A stretch of 64,000 nt of DNA from Parachryseolinea silvisoli. Lineage in GTDB: Bacteria > Bacteroidota > Bacteroidia > Cytophagales > Cyclobacteriaceae. Below the pieces are notes generated by a model. It had not been told where the DNA came from. It did no database searches and saw nothing but the letters and a program-made list of their open reading frames with translations. This document shows, one piece after another, positions 33,544 to 40,781 of the stretch. The position numbers and the translations under genes were made by a program. Position 1 is the first letter of the stretch. Each line of letters begins with the position of its first letter. The stretch is from assembly GCF_021190955.1 (NCBI RefSeq), contig NZ_JAIOAO010000004.1, positions 434,001 to 498,000 of the forward strand, read 5' to 3'.

Positions 33544-34521
33544 ATGAAAAAACTGTTTTGGATAACACTTTTTTGTATCGGCGCTTGTGGATACGACCAC
33601 GATAGCGCGCCCTCAACGATTGATCTGCAATGGGACGAAGAAGAAACCTACCGCGCGGATGGAAATACCACAATCGAAATAACGGTTTCACTACCGGAGG
33701 ATGCCGCATCCGGTTTCCGGTTAGTGACGCTGTCCACGAAAGCGGGGAAATTTCAGAACGGCGATACGACAATGGTCATGGACCTTCGCCTGGAGAATAG
33801 CAGCACTACTTTGTTGAAAGTCGGAAGCCGCCCGGGGGTTTTTGAAGTATATGGCGGCGCCGGTGGATATAAGATCTCCAAATTGCTTACGCTTGAAAAA
33901 CTGCCAGATGCCGCGGCCATAAAGAGTGTGGAACTGCTAGGATTTACAGGCATGGTGGCAGATGGTACATCCGAGGGCACGATCAACGTAAGTATGGGAC
34001 TGAACGAACCGTTGGTGTTTGCGACAGAGCATGCAACACTGCGGGAGTTCGGTGGCCCCGATCTGTCGCGGGTAACGATCGACCCCGTCGGAACGGGAGA
34101 GGTGACCGCCATTTTTACGGCAGGGCGTGCGCCGGGCCTGTACCGCGTAAGCATCGCGACAGCGGACCGGTCATACGATACCCTCGTGTCATTTACACTG
34201 ACCGCCGCATATGCCGAGCAAATTGTACTTGACCTTCCCCAGGTCACGGTAGATAGTACTGGCGGGCAAATGCCCGTGACAGCAATGCTGGACCGCAGCA
34301 TCGGCCTGGTGACTCCTCAAACGCCGGTGATATTTACTGCCTCTGCAGGGAATCTCACGCCGGCGTCCGTTTATACGACGGCCGAATCAGCGACTGTGGA
34401 AACGCAGTTTGTTTATAACGAAGGTAGTCTTCATGTGGGCGATGTTATTACGATCACAGCATCAACGCCCAAAGGAGACGGTACTTATTATACCGCAACC
34501 CGAACCCTAATTGTTGAATAG
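33544..34521 (+). CDS. Ig-like-domain lipoprotein
   Basis: A 325-residue lipoprotein. The signal ends in the lipobox CIGAC with the lipidated Cys near residue 15. The mature part is a series of about three beta-sandwich domains of ~95 residues with invasin/Big_1-like pattern (ADGNTTIEITVSLPEDAASG, VADGTSEGTINVSMGLNEP and TGGQMPVTAMLDR each start a repeat). No catalytic motif. Such domains make extended surface or periplasmic stalks. It lies 6 bp after the large protein and 2 bp before the glycine-rich protein, so it is part of the five-gene operon and probably an outer-membrane-anchored component of the same structure. Confidence 0.78.
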   Translation: MKKLFWITLFCIGACGYDHDSAPSTIDLQWDEEETYRADGNTTIEITVSLPEDAASGFRLVTLSTKAGKFQNGDTTMVMDLRLENSSTTLLKVGSRPGVFEVYGGAGGYKISKLLTLEKLPDAAAIKSVELLGFTGMVADGTSEGTINVSMGLNEPLVFATEHATLREFGGPDLSRVTIDPVGTGEVTAIFTAGRAPGLYRVSIATADRSYDTLVSFTLTAAYAEQIVLDLPQVTVDSTGGQMPVTAMLDRSIGLVTPQTPVIFTASAGNLTPASVYTTAESATVETQFVYNEGSLHVGDVITITASTPKGDGTYYTATRTLIVE

Positions 34522-34523
34522 CT

Positions 34524-35540
34524 ATGCGCGCGAAATTGTCAGCCTTGGTCATCTGCGCTATCGCAGTTATATTCTTGTTTATGTTTTTTCTTCCGGGCGA
34601 GAAAGAAAAACGGAGCCATTTTGGTCAGCTCATCGTGCGAAGTGGATATCCCGTCCGACTGCCGGCGGGGCAGAAATTAGAATATGAGACAATCCTCATT
34701 CACAAAGGCGCCGTGCTGGAATTTTACGGCGATACTCCGGCATGGACGCAAATAATCTGTTATGGGAATTTTCGTCTTGAAGGCACGATACGATCGAAGG
34801 GATTTGAAGTGACAGGAAAATCACTTGATACAATCGTTTATAACGGCAACAGGGTTGGACATGACTACGATGAGCCGACAGCAGGAGGCCGAGGTGGAAA
34901 TGGAGGTAGGCTACAGGAATGCCATCAGAGCTCGTGTTTGCAACTCGCTTGCTTTTCGGGCAAGCGAGACTCTTTAGGCACGGGGGGACGTGGCAGCCGA
35001 GGTATGTCGAATCAAGAGGCGATGGCGTGTGCCAATCCGGGCAAATGTGAAGAATGTTACCTGTGTATCGATCAAAAATATAAGGTGCAGGGTCATGCGT
35101 GTGATGCCTGTGATAACCCATCAAACCGTGGCCCTTCGGGAGGGCATTCCTCGCCTGGGAAAGGTGCAGCAGGCGGATCGCCCGGCAGGGTTGGTGGATT
35201 GCTATATATTTATGTTGGAGGAGACTTCATTTCTCACGGCGTGATAGATGTATCCGGCAGCCCTGGCGGACGCGGAAGTGATGCCGATTCCAATTGGTAT
35301 TCCGGAGGCGGAGGTGGTGGCGGCGGTGCGGGTGGAAATGGCGGTGCGGTTTATCTCGAAATTATTGACAAGGGGAACCCTTCTGTGAATATCGAGGGAG
35401 GGAGTGGAGGGAAAGGCGGTAAGGGCGGAACCCCCCATCCAGAGAACGGCTTCAGCGTCTTAAAGGGTGAAGACGGTAAACCAGGCTCCACCGGAAAACG
35501 CGGGAAGCAGATAAGAATAACGCAAAAATCTCCTGTTTAA
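34524..35540 (+). CDS. Membrane-anchored glycine-rich protein
   Basis: A 338-residue protein with one N-terminal TM (about 7-24), a beta-rich domain (GQLIVRSGYPVRLPAGQKLE to about 115), then a glycine-rich region with collagen-like or PE_PGRS-like runs (GGRGGNGGR, GGGGGGGGAGGNGG, GGKGGKGG), containing a cysteine cluster CEECYLC...CDACD. The glycine region would form a parallel beta or polyglycine-II fold and a stiff filament. No enzymatic motif. It ends the operon; a hairpin follows 30 bp downstream. The clustered cysteines echo those in the large exported protein and hint at a shared redox or metal-dependent assembly. Confidence 0.7.
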   Translation: MRAKLSALVICAIAVIFLFMFFLPGEKEKRSHFGQLIVRSGYPVRLPAGQKLEYETILIHKGAVLEFYGDTPAWTQIICYGNFRLEGTIRSKGFEVTGKSLDTIVYNGNRVGHDYDEPTAGGRGGNGGRLQECHQSSCLQLACFSGKRDSLGTGGRGSRGMSNQEAMACANPGKCEECYLCIDQKYKVQGHACDACDNPSNRGPSGGHSSPGKGAAGGSPGRVGGLLYIYVGGDFISHGVIDVSGSPGGRGSDADSNWYSGGGGGGGGAGGNGGAVYLEIIDKGNPSVNIEGGSGGKGGKGGTPHPENGFSVLKGEDGKPGSTGKRGKQIRITQKSPV

Positions 35541-35572
35541 TCGCGAGGTTGCTGGACCTCAGAATTGACGCG

Positions 35573-35617
35573 GCCCATCTACAGGGGGCTTCGAGCGAAG
35601 TGACCTCGTAGATGGGC
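35573..35617. terminator. Bidirectional hairpin ending the envelope operon
   Basis: GCCCATCTAC (35573-35582) and GTAGATGGGC (35608-35617) with an inner stem GGCTTCGAGCGAAGTGACC-like loop. It lies between the convergent glycine-rich and DinB-like genes and can end both transcripts. Confidence 0.6.
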
Positions 35618-35629
35618 TTCCCTATGATG

Positions 35630-36160
35630 CTACTTTTTCCACCACCCGTTCTTCTTACGGATGTATAGTATCTGCCCGGTGTGGTAGGCGTTGTGCATGG
35701 ACAGGTTCGCGATGGTAGAGCTCCATTCTTTTACTTGTGCGTCGGTGCCGTTCTCGACGAGCTTTTCGATTTCGGTTTGGATGCTGTCGAGTTGTTTGGT
35801 AACGGCTTTCCATTCTTGTTCGTTGAGCTGGCGGAAGGTGGTTTTGTTGTCGTCTTTGAACTCGGGTGGGGTGTTGCCCTGGAAGGACTGGAGGATGCGG
35901 CCGTTCCAGAAGGCAAGGTGCGAAGCCAGCTGGCCGATGGAGTGGTTGTCGGTGGAGTCGATCCAGGCGGCTTGTTCGGCGGTGACGCCGTCGAGGGCCG
36001 GAACAAAGGGGGCAAACCACTCTTCGTGGGAGTGGCTGTTCTTGAGCTGCTGAAGTAATACTTTTCGAAGTGTGTCGTCTTGCGCGCTTTCGTCGGCTTG
36101 GGGTTTGGAACATGCCGCGAGGGCGACGGTCAGGGCGAGGATAACGATGTGATTCTTCAT
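35630..36160 (-). CDS. DinB-like lipoprotein
   Basis: A 176-residue protein with a lipoprotein signal (LALTVALAAC, Cys near residue 16) followed by a DinB-superfamily four-helix bundle. The likely metal-binding histidines are in IGQLASHLAFWN and MHNAYHTGQILYIR, and a third is near SHSHEEW. DinB proteins often act as metal-dependent thiol-transferases, but most are cytosolic, so a lipidated version is less usual and may bind a metal in the periplasm. The start is taken at MKNHIV (36160). ATG 36166 or 36220 would only extend the n-region. Single gene, convergent with the envelope operon. Confidence 0.75.
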   Translation of the reverse strand: MKNHIVILALTVALAACSKPQADESAQDDTLRKVLLQQLKNSHSHEEWFAPFVPALDGVTAEQAAWIDSTDNHSIGQLASHLAFWNGRILQSFQGNTPPEFKDDNKTTFRQLNEQEWKAVTKQLDSIQTEIEKLVENGTDAQVKEWSSTIANLSMHNAYHTGQILYIRKKNGWWKK

Positions 36161-36277
36161 GTTCATAGGAATTAGGTTTAGGCTAAGGTACCGATCGTTG
36201 TTGAAATATTTCTCCCCCATTCTGGTATAGATTGTAACATTCGCGGCTATACGCCGTCTTGCCCGAAAATCAGCGCC

Positions 36278-37195
36278 ATGCAGGCATCAACTTATTGTCT
36301 TGAGACGACCGGTCTCACACACCGTTACGGCAACACCGAGCAGACATTGGAAAACATCAACCTCCAGGTGGAAACCGGGAGCATCTATGGATTCCTCGGC
36401 CCCAATGGCGCCGGCAAAACCACCACCTTACGCCTCGTGCTTGGCCTCCTGACCTTGCAGCAGGGCAGCGTGTCGATCTTCGGGATGGACCTGTGGCGGC
36501 ATCGCATCGATATACTTCGGCAGGTAGGCGCCCTGATCGAAAATCCTTCGTTGTATGGCCATCTCACCGCGCACGAGAACCTGGAAATACTGCGTGTGTT
36601 ATACCGGTGTCCATCGTCACGGATTCACGAAGTGCTCGACCTGGTGGGCCTGGCCGGCACCGGTCGCAAGTATGTCAGCCAGTTTTCCCTGGGCATGAAG
36701 CAACGGCTCGGCATTGCGGCGGCGCTGCTTCACAGCCCCTCGTTGCTCATTCTCGATGAGCCCACCAACGGCCTCGACCCCAACGGCATCATCGAGATGC
36801 GTGCCCTGCTCAGGCGCCTGAACGAAGAGCATGGCATCACGATTGTCATCTCCAGTCACTTGCTGGCGGAGATTGAAAAGCTGGTGAGCCATGTCGGCGT
36901 CATCCACCGCGGTACGCTTCGGTTTCAGGGTACGCTTCCGGCACTAAACCGGCTGGCGGACCTGGACGGGACGGTAACCTTCGAAGTGGACGATATGCCC
37001 AACGCTGCGCGGAGCTTTCAGGAGCTGGGCGTGACAAGCCTGCAGGCCGGAGAAAAGCTGACGGTGGGCGGCCTGATGAGACAAGATATACCGTCGATGG
37101 CCGCGCACCTGGTGAACCAGGGTGTCGGCATTTATAGCATCACGACGCACAAACGTGATCTCGAAACTTTATTCATGGATTTAATCAGCGATTAA
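36278..37195 (+). CDS. ABC transporter ATP-binding protein, BcrA/lantibiotic-immunity type
   Basis: A 305-residue ABC ATPase with Walker A GPNGAGKTT, signature QFSLGMKQRLG, Walker B LLILDEPTNGLDP and the switch His in VISSHLL. The C-terminal extension (about 225-305) is typical of BcrA/NatA-like exporters of antimicrobial peptides. It is followed at 2 bp by its permease. The pair could protect against bacitracin- or lantibiotic-type peptides or move a lipid. It has no dedicated two-component pair next to it. Confidence 0.88.
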   Translation: MQASTYCLETTGLTHRYGNTEQTLENINLQVETGSIYGFLGPNGAGKTTTLRLVLGLLTLQQGSVSIFGMDLWRHRIDILRQVGALIENPSLYGHLTAHENLEILRVLYRCPSSRIHEVLDLVGLAGTGRKYVSQFSLGMKQRLGIAAALLHSPSLLILDEPTNGLDPNGIIEMRALLRRLNEEHGITIVISSHLLAEIEKLVSHVGVIHRGTLRFQGTLPALNRLADLDGTVTFEVDDMPNAARSFQELGVTSLQAGEKLTVGGLMRQDIPSMAAHLVNQGVGIYSITTHKRDLETLFMDLISD

Positions 37196-37197
37196 CG

Positions 37198-37980
37198 ATG
37201 CGGTTGACATTTATTGATAGCTATAAAAGCGAATGGATCAAGCGCCGCAGGAGCCTGGCGTCGTGGTTGGTGGTGATCGGTGCGTTCTTTACACCCGCCG
37301 TGGTGGTGGTAGCACGGCCGGCGCATGCTCCGGGCCTTCGCAAGGTGTATACTTCCGAGGGATTCTGGATGAACCATTGGAGCACGTCGTGGGAGTCGAT
37401 GGCGGTCTTTCTGTTGCCGATGGGGGTGATGCTGTCGGTCAGTTTGATTACGCAGCTGGAGTATAAGAACAATACCTGGAAGCAGGTGCATACAACGCCG
37501 CTGCGCTATACCACGATTTACTTCTCCAAGCTCGCGGTGATCCTCACGCTGGTCGTGGCGTTCTTTGTGTTGTTTAACGTTGGGATGGTAATCGCCGCGT
37601 TAGTGCCACCGTTGGTGCTGGGGCATGTTCCGTTTCCGGGATCCCCGGATGTGTTGTTTTTTCTGAAAGAGAATGCGTATTACTTTTTGGATTGCCTGCC
37701 GATGGTGGCGTTACAGTATTTGATCAGCTTGAATTACCGGAACTTTCTGGTGCCGGTGGGTGCGGGGTTCCTGCTGTGGGTGGCATCGATCGGTGTGCTG
37801 CGGTGGAAGTATAGCTATATTATGCCCTATAGCTACACGATCTTTAATTTCTTAGGCGCGAGCGAACGCGGAAAGGCGATTGTGCCGGCGGTTAATTTTC
37901 ATTTGTTGGCGGTAGGATACTTTGTCGCCTTTACGGTCGTGGGGTATATTTTATATGTTAATAAGAAGGTGAAAGGCTAA
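37198..37980 (+). CDS. ABC-2 permease, BcrB-like
   Basis: A 260-residue permease with six TM segments (about 20-40, 65-85, 105-130, 150-175, 180-200 and 233-253) and a short basic start (MRLTFIDSYKSEWIKRRRSL). The motif TQLEYKNNTWKQVHTTPLRY matches the ABC-2 cytoplasmic segment. It is the partner of the ATPase at 36278. The gene is the last of the pair and is followed by a REP-like repeat. Confidence 0.85.
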   Translation: MRLTFIDSYKSEWIKRRRSLASWLVVIGAFFTPAVVVVARPAHAPGLRKVYTSEGFWMNHWSTSWESMAVFLLPMGVMLSVSLITQLEYKNNTWKQVHTTPLRYTTIYFSKLAVILTLVVAFFVLFNVGMVIAALVPPLVLGHVPFPGSPDVLFFLKENAYYFLDCLPMVALQYLISLNYRNFLVPVGAGFLLWVASIGVLRWKYSYIMPYSYTIFNFLGASERGKAIVPAVNFHLLAVGYFVAFTVVGYILYVNKKVKG

Positions 37981-38003
37981 CGCTACGTCTGAGCCAATAA
38001 CGA

Positions 38004-38093
38004 CGATATCTGGCGCAAGTCTTCCGACCGAAGGGAGGGCGTCCCGATAGCTATCGGGAGTGCCTCTCTAATGCCAATCTTCAGACTGGCGAG
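38004..38093. repeat. REP-like palindrome, copy 4
   Basis: ATATCTGGCGCAAGTCTTCCG begins like copies 1-3. The middle carries the small palindrome CCCGATAGCTATCGGG and the end AATCTTCAGACTGGC. It stands between convergent genes and may serve as a terminator. Confidence 0.6.
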
Positions 38094-39056
38094 TCACTTC
38101 GCCGCATGTCCATGATATCCTTTTACGCCAATAACCTTCGCCAACGGGCTTGTCAATTCATTCCCCGCCTCCAGCTGTTTCAACACATACGCAAAGTCAT
38201 ACACCGGCTTCCACCCCAGCTCCCGGCGCGCCTTCTCATTAACATACACCCGATCAATTTCCGAAAACATTTTCCATCCCAGGTGATCGTATAGTTCCAC
38301 GTACGTCGGCGCTACGCGCCGCACTACTGCGGGGGCATCGTTACGAAGCTCCTGCAAGTCCGCCATCGTAAACGGGCTCGTCGCACTGATAATATACCGG
38401 CTAAACCCGATCTCCCGCGTCTTCTCCGCCGCCAGCAGGTGAGCCTGCACAGCGTCCCCGATCTCCACACGGCGAAACAGGAACTCATTGGCTTTAGCAT
38501 TGTCGCCGCTGTAGGCGGTGCGCTTCGCTGCATCGTCATCGTCTTCCGGGAAGAAGCGCGACGTGCGCAGCACGATGCAGGGCAGCTTGTGGTTGCGCCA
38601 GAAGAGCTGGCAGAGGTTCTCCGCGGCTTCTTTTGTTACACCATAGATATTCTTGGGCACGCTGGGTATGGTCTCGGTGATCCACGCGGCGGGTTGGCCG
38701 ACAGGTGGGACCAGGGCGTCGCCGAAGGCGCTCGTCGTGCTGGTGTAGATGAATTGCTGTACGTCCGCCGCCGCAGATTCTTCTAGCAGGGTGAGCGTAC
38801 CTGTGAGGTTGACGTCGATGAACTCCTGGCGGCTGTGGGTGTTGACGTGGGGTTTGTGCAGGGTGGCGGTGTGGAAGATGGTGGTGACGCCGGCCAGGCA
38901 GCGCTTGACGAAGGCGCGGTCGGTGATGGAACCGACCTTTGTGGTGTAGGGAGAAGGCTTGATGTCCAGGCCGATCACATTGCGGTTCAGTTGCTGCAGC
39001 GTGCGCGCCAGGGCTTCACCCAGGTGGCCGGCGCTGCCGGTGACGAGGATTTTCAT
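38094..39056 (-). CDS. NAD-dependent epimerase/dehydratase
   Basis: A 320-residue extended short-chain dehydrogenase. The Rossmann GxxGxxG is at VTGSAGHLGEAL (about 5-16), the catalytic pair is in IYGVTKEAAE (Tyr and Lys with a three-residue spacing), and an upstream TSTTSAFGD gives the Ser/Thr. The substrate would be a nucleotide sugar or similar hydroxy compound, but the C-terminal half is not specific enough to say which. It stands alone and is divergent from the RIC gene with no shared function apparent. Confidence 0.88.
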   Translation of the reverse strand: MKILVTGSAGHLGEALARTLQQLNRNVIGLDIKPSPYTTKVGSITDRAFVKRCLAGVTTIFHTATLHKPHVNTHSRQEFIDVNLTGTLTLLEESAAADVQQFIYTSTTSAFGDALVPPVGQPAAWITETIPSVPKNIYGVTKEAAENLCQLFWRNHKLPCIVLRTSRFFPEDDDDAAKRTAYSGDNAKANEFLFRRVEIGDAVQAHLLAAEKTREIGFSRYIISATSPFTMADLQELRNDAPAVVRRVAPTYVELYDHLGWKMFSEIDRVYVNEKARRELGWKPVYDFAYVLKQLEAGNELTSPLAKVIGVKGYHGHAAK

Positions 39057-39152
39057 GGAAGGTAATACGGAGCCGGTTTGGTTTGGGTTTCGGGAATACA
39101 GCGTGAGTATGACAGCAAAGAAAAAACAGGATAACCGTTTTATAGTGCTGTA

Positions 39153-39196
39153 TGATTGAGGTCATAAGGACACCTATAGTCTATAGTTTATTTTTG
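39153..39196 (+). promoter_or_regulatory. FNR/CRP-type site and -7 box before the RIC gene
   Basis: Palindrome TGATTGAGGTCA (39153-39164) fits TGAYNNNNRTCA. It is 24 bp upstream of a perfect TATTTTTG -7 box (39189-39196), so its centre is near -43, a class II activator position. Three more sites with 23-bp spacing lie at 39989, 40713 and 44560. Confidence 0.7.
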
Positions 39197-39215
39197 GCGT
39201 ATAACGAAAATTACT

Positions 39216-39932
39216 ATGGACATTCAATCTACAGCTGCGGAAGGCGGAGTGCCGACGGTGGCGCAATTGGCGATCGATCACCCGGGCGCTTTGTCGGTGT
39301 TTACGCGGTATAATATCGATTACTGCTGCGGGGGGCATCGCAGCCTGGAGGAGGCGTGTATGCGTATGGGGTTGGACCCAGTAAAGATCCAGTCGGAGAT
39401 TCAGGAGGCCCCGGCGGGTGTTCAGGTGCTGCGGCCGGAGACGTGGGGGTCCGCGTTTTTGACGGACTTTATCGTGCAGCAGCATCATGCGTTTGTAAGA
39501 AAGGCTATACCGGAGCTGGAGGCGTTGCTGGAGCGGGTGTGCGAACGGCATGGGCAGGATACGCCGGCGTTGCTGCCGATCAGGAATGCCTTTATGGAGC
39601 TGGCGGAAGAGTTGACGCTGCATATGGAGAAGGAAGAGCTTATTTTGTTCCCGACGATCAAGCGGCTGGAGAACCCGGAGCCGGATTATCACCACCCCCT
39701 CGGGCGGATGCTGCAGGCGCCCATTGCGGCAATGGAAGATGAGCACAAGGCGGCCGGGAATTTGATCAGGCAGATCCGGTTGCTGTCGGATAACTACACA
39801 CCGCCGGAGTTTGCGTGCCCCACGTTTCGCATCACATTTCAGCGGCTGCGGGAGTTTGACGAAGATTTGATGCGCCATATTCATTTGGAGAATAATATTT
39901 TATTCGAGCGGTTTAAGCAGGCTTGGGTGTGA
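39216..39932 (+). CDS. RIC/ScdA-like di-iron iron-sulfur cluster repair protein
   Basis: A 238-residue protein with the ScdA_N/DUF542 start (VFTRYNIDYCCGGHRSLEE) and a C-terminal hemerythrin-like di-iron domain with the expected His/Glu ligands: IVQQHHAF, LTLHMEKEELILFP, EDEHKAAG and HIHLENNILFE. RIC proteins repair Fe-S clusters damaged by nitric oxide or oxidants and are usually induced in low oxygen by FNR or NO-responsive regulators. An FNR-type site and perfect -7 box lie upstream. The Crp/Fnr regulator gene is just downstream. Confidence 0.92.
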   Translation: MDIQSTAAEGGVPTVAQLAIDHPGALSVFTRYNIDYCCGGHRSLEEACMRMGLDPVKIQSEIQEAPAGVQVLRPETWGSAFLTDFIVQQHHAFVRKAIPELEALLERVCERHGQDTPALLPIRNAFMELAEELTLHMEKEELILFPTIKRLENPEPDYHHPLGRMLQAPIAAMEDEHKAAGNLIRQIRLLSDNYTPPEFACPTFRITFQRLREFDEDLMRHIHLENNILFERFKQAWV

Positions 39933-39988
39933 TGTGGTTAGCATTGCCCGCACTCATCTGCCGCTCCAGCGTTTGTCATGGCGTGGAG

Positions 39989-40031
39989 TGATGTATGTCA
40001 GGATTATTTGCAGGCGTTGCGGGTAACTTTA
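39989..40031 (+). promoter_or_regulatory. FNR/CRP-type site and -7 box before the regulator gene
   Basis: TGATGTATGTCA (39989-40000) fits TGAYNNNNRTCA and lies 23 bp upstream of TAACTTTA (40024-40031), which matches the -7 consensus at five of six bases. Autoregulation is likely. Confidence 0.65.
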
Positions 40032-40050
40032 TGGGCAAACAAAAAGAAAA

Positions 40051-40644
40051 GTGTTTCCTGAAAAGACAATGGTCCGGTATCATGCGAAGCTGGTATCGGT
40101 TCGGAAAGATCAGATGCTGGTGTGCGAAGGTGACGCCGCAACGGACTACCTGCAGGTGGAGCGCGGGACGGTGAAGATGTTTATTGTGAACCCGCTGGGC
40201 CAGGAATTTATCCAGGGAATTTTTGGTGCCGGCGAAAGCTTTGGCGAACCCGCGCTGATCGGTAAGTTTCCATATCCCGGTAATGTGGCCGCCCTCGAAC
40301 CCTCGCAGGTGTGGAAGTTGCCGGCGGATTATTTTTTCCAGATGCTAAAGGAGAATTTCGATCTGCATCTGAAGATGGACGAGGTGCTGTGTTCGCGGCT
40401 ACGGTATAAGTCCATGGTGTTGTCGGAGATCTCCAGCTATGAGCCTGAGCACAGGATTCTTTCATTACTCAAGCACTATAAGGCCAAAAACGCCATGTCA
40501 CAAAGTACCGGCATAATCATTCCTTTTACACGACAACAGTTGGCTGATATGACCGGGCTGCGGGTAGAGACCGTGATCCGTACGGTAAAGAAAATGGAAA
40601 AGGAAAAGAAGCTGACGCTACAGGATCACAAGATCCGTTTTTAA
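40051..40644 (+). CDS. Crp/Fnr-family transcriptional regulator
   Basis: A 197-residue regulator (or 191 if it starts at ATG 40069). The N-terminal cyclic-nucleotide-binding-like domain has GDAATDYLQVERGTVKMF and IFGAGESFGEPALI. The C-terminal HTH is FTRQQLADMTGLRVETVIRTVKKMEK. It lacks the four-cysteine cluster of FNR, and is therefore more like Dnr/NnrR or a haem or other ligand sensor. Four TGAYNNNNRTCA sites lie upstream of its own gene and three others in this region, which makes it the likely regulator of all four. Confidence 0.9.
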   Translation: MFPEKTMVRYHAKLVSVRKDQMLVCEGDAATDYLQVERGTVKMFIVNPLGQEFIQGIFGAGESFGEPALIGKFPYPGNVAALEPSQVWKLPADYFFQMLKENFDLHLKMDEVLCSRLRYKSMVLSEISSYEPEHRILSLLKHYKAKNAMSQSTGIIIPFTRQQLADMTGLRVETVIRTVKKMEKEKKLTLQDHKIRF

Positions 40645-40712
40645 ATACGCCTATTTTGTCGGCCTTCCATTTCAACGGTTGTGTACTGATTTTTGTCAGT
40701 TGCCGGGATCTG

Positions 40713-40755
40713 TGATTTTAATCATACCACATTGCGCCTGGGCGTTGTTTCTTTC
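40713..40755 (+). promoter_or_regulatory. FNR/CRP-type site before the 602-residue gene
   Basis: TGATTTTAATCA (40713-40724) is a perfect palindrome of the FNR/CRP type. The -7 position 23 bp downstream is TTTCTTTC (40748-40755), a weak match, so this promoter may depend strongly on the activator. A second short palindrome, ACTGA-N6-TCAGT (40685-40700), lies just upstream. Confidence 0.65.
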
Positions 40756-40781
40756 GGTGTCTTTATATGTAATCAACATCC

